Shown here: in pieces, positions 35,611-36,431 of the stretch
Layout: every line of letters begins with the position of its first letter
How positions within the stretch are numbered: position 1 is the stretch's first letter
Assembly (NCBI GenBank): GCA_031276515.1
Contig: JAISMX010000082.1
Coordinates: 1 to 36,431, forward strand
Direction of reading: 5' to 3'
DNA: 36,431 nt
Source of the DNA: Eubacteriales Family XIII. Incertae Sedis bacterium
GTDB lineage: Bacteria > Bacillota > Clostridia > Peptostreptococcales > Anaerovoracaceae
Program-made: the position numbers and the translations under genes
Notes under the pieces: generated by a model
What the model was told of the DNA's origin: nothing
What the model saw: the letters and a program-made list of their open reading frames with translations, nothing else
The model's database searches: none

Positions 35611-35619
35611 CCCCCCCCC
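35611..35619. other. Nine-base C/G homopolymer
   Basis: A run of nine C on the plus strand (G on the minus strand) directly follows ATGAT on the minus strand, at the start of a small ORF in the leader. Runs of this length slip readily during replication. It lies between the predicted promoter and the lipoprotein gene, so it could modulate expression; this is inference. Confidence 0.6.
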
Positions 35620-35671
35620 ATCACGAGTCTGTTTCTCGTTGAAATTCAGGGGTTTCTGCGTTAAGTTTCAT

Positions 35672-35700
35672 TTTATAAGTTTTGTTACATCCGCTTACAA
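35672..35700 (-). promoter_or_regulatory. Predicted sigma-A promoter upstream of the lipoprotein and ATPase cluster
   Basis: On the minus strand TTGTAA (35695-35700) and TATAAA (35672-35677) are spaced by exactly 17 bases, inside an AT-rich island (about 35640-35795) that contrasts with the GC-rich surroundings. A small dyad, AATACCATAGTATT (35719-35732), lies just upstream and could be an operator. The predicted leader before the lipoprotein is about 270 nt long. Confidence 0.55.
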
Positions 35701-35795
35701 TATGTAGTTTAAAAATACAATACCATAGTATTATAGGATTGTAAAGCTTTTTTTTCGATTTTCGGTTGAATAAGTTTCGTTAAATTTTGGTTACA

Positions 35796-35990
35796 TTATG
35801 GCAAGGTCGCGGCGGCGGCGCGGGCCGGCGCGACAGGCGCGGGCGGCGCACGGCGCGGTGACGCGAGACGCACGGCGCGCCGCATCGTGCCGCTTGAGGC
35901 ATCATATTGCAAGATGGGAAAACGCAAGCGGATACCGGCGATGTCGCGTGGATGATTTGCGAGGATTTGAGATTGCCGGAGGGCCATGAG
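35796..35990. other. GC-rich block with overlapping 63-codon ORFs on both strands; no gene called
   Basis: Part of the 648-bp gap between the lipoprotein and the right-edge Rpn gene. It carries head-to-tail CGGCGG/GCGCGG runs and 63-codon ORFs on both strands, neither with a convincing ribosome site or recognisable domain. It could be a dispersed intergenic element. Nothing else was seen here. Confidence 0.4.
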
Positions 35991-36024
35991 AAAAGGCGGC
36001 GCGGATGTTTCGATTCGCGCCGCC
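35991..36024 (-). terminator. Rho-independent terminator of the right-edge Rpn gene
   Basis: The minus strand reads GGCGGCGCG, a 12-base loop, CGCGCCGCC, then TTTT. It starts 18 bp after the Rpn stop codon. The stem is a perfect 9-bp GC-rich match. Confidence 0.8.
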
Positions 36025-36041
36025 TCGGACCTCGAACGCGT

Positions 36042-36431
36042 TCATTGAGGATTGCGGCTTTTCATGCTCTTTCGGAGTTCTTCTTCCGGTATGCCGGAGT
36101 ATTTGGCCGCGGTTTCCAATGGCAAGCCGTCGTCAAGCATTGCCATGGCCATTTCCAGCTTGCCCTCCAGCTTGCCCTCCAGCTTGCCCTCCAGCTTGCC
36201 CTCCAGCTTGCCCTCCAGCTTGCCTTTGCGCCTGCCGTCTCGCTTGCCTTTGCGTATGCCGCGCTGCTCGATTTCGTCGATCGCTCTTTCTATCGCGTAT
36301 GTCATTTCGGGCACCTCCTCCTTTTCAAACGCTTGTCTGATTTGTTTGATTTCGTCCGCCTTCAGCCTGTTTTTGGCCTTTTTCAGGATTACGTCGGATA
36401 TCCAGTCTTTCAGTTGCAGTTTCTCGTCCGC
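36042..36431 (-). CDS. C-terminal part of an Rpn-family PD-(D/E)XK nuclease / transposase-like protein (5' end outside window)
   Basis: The frame stays open to the right edge, giving 129 codons; the ORF-track GTG start at 36314 is internal. The visible part starts ADEKLQLKDWISDVILKKAK and continues through 'MTYAIERAIDEIEQRGIRKG' into (G-K-L-E) repeats, then 'MAMLDDGLPLETAAKYSGIPEEELRK'. This is the classic C-terminus of Rpn-family proteins: a helical region, an EGKLEG/EGEQKG-type repeat and a short HTH-like tail. The nuclease core lies outside the window. It is a different copy from the left-edge gene, 36 kb away. A terminator follows directly. Confidence 0.88.
   Translation of the reverse strand, partial: ADEKLQLKDWISDVILKKAKNRLKADEIKQIRQAFEKEEVPEMTYAIERAIDEIEQRGIRKGKRDGRRKGKLEGKLEGKLEGKLEGKLEGKLEMAMAMLDDGLPLETAAKYSGIPEEELRKSMKSRNPQ
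36155..36225. repeat. 12-bp tandem repeat (KLEG) in the right-edge Rpn gene
   Basis: Five exact copies of CCAGCTTGCCCT plus a partial sixth encode the (GKLE) run. Units are in frame, so copy-number changes alter only the length of this helical spacer. Confidence 0.92.

Noticed and set aside
35381-35624. Two 75-76-codon minus-strand ORFs before the lipoprotein
   Set aside because: They overlap each other in different frames, translate DNA repeats into PR-rich peptides, one starts at the homopolymer, and neither has a good ribosome site.
34186-35800. c-di-GMP or other riboswitch upstream of the cluster
   Set aside because: No recognisable conserved riboswitch core was found in the leader sequences; only simple repeats and hairpins are visible.
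36155-36225. Possible CRISPR-like array
   Set aside because: The 12-bp units are directly adjacent with no spacers and are in frame within a coding sequence.

Overview
The window looks like chromosomal DNA of a GC-rich, Gram-positive, probably anaerobic Firmicute (Clostridia-like). The reasons are SLH-domain surface proteins, a lipoprotein with a Gram-positive style lipobox, Rpn/PD-(D/E)XK 'transposase-like' genes, an HD-GYP protein, and sigma-A style promoters. This assignment is inference. Every credible gene is on the minus strand, so the window reads from right (36431) to left (1). The many long plus-strand ORFs, including one of 2536 codons, are shadows caused by GC-rich codon use.

Right edge (34186-36431): the 3' end of an Rpn-family gene with a 12-bp (KLEG) tandem repeat and a terminator. 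Next come an AT-rich promoter island, a leader with degenerate repeats and a nine-base homopolymer, and a small coiled-coil lipoprotein. A roughly 520-bp strand-asymmetric repeat array follows.

Centre (8331-34185): this is the striking part, a run of eleven same-strand genes of about 26 kb. Six tightly packed genes, most of them overlapping or nearly touching, form a rotary F1-type ATPase in canonical order: c-like, b/delta-like stalk, alpha, gamma, beta, epsilon. They sit between surface proteins. Upstream are a 2028-aa collagen-like/Ig-like protein and a 685-aa Gly/Pro-rich protein. Downstream, linked by ATGA overlaps, are a polytopic membrane protein and a 236-aa single-TM protein, followed by a 3673-aa giant surface protein with a TM segment at each end. 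The catalytic beta residues are intact, so ATP hydrolysis is expected. The c-like subunit has no acidic residue in either TM helix, and no recognisable subunit a is encoded. The four membrane-anchored surface proteins (2028, 685, 236 and 3673 aa) seem to share a membrane-proximal 'head' domain. I infer an ATP-driven machine that is not a proton- or sodium-coupled synthase and that acts on, moves or assembles giant surface proteins. It resembles in concept the F1-like 'X0' ATPases of mycoplasmas but has a different gene set.

Left part (1-8330): an HD-GYP phosphodiesterase-like protein, a two-TM protein with four SLH-type segments, a secreted S8 (subtilisin) protease with three SLH domains and its own promoters, then the 5' part of a second Rpn-family gene running off the left edge. 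A related hairpin-bearing repeat lies on each side of the HD-GYP gene. No tRNA, rRNA, CRISPR array, insertion sequence or recognisable riboswitch was seen.
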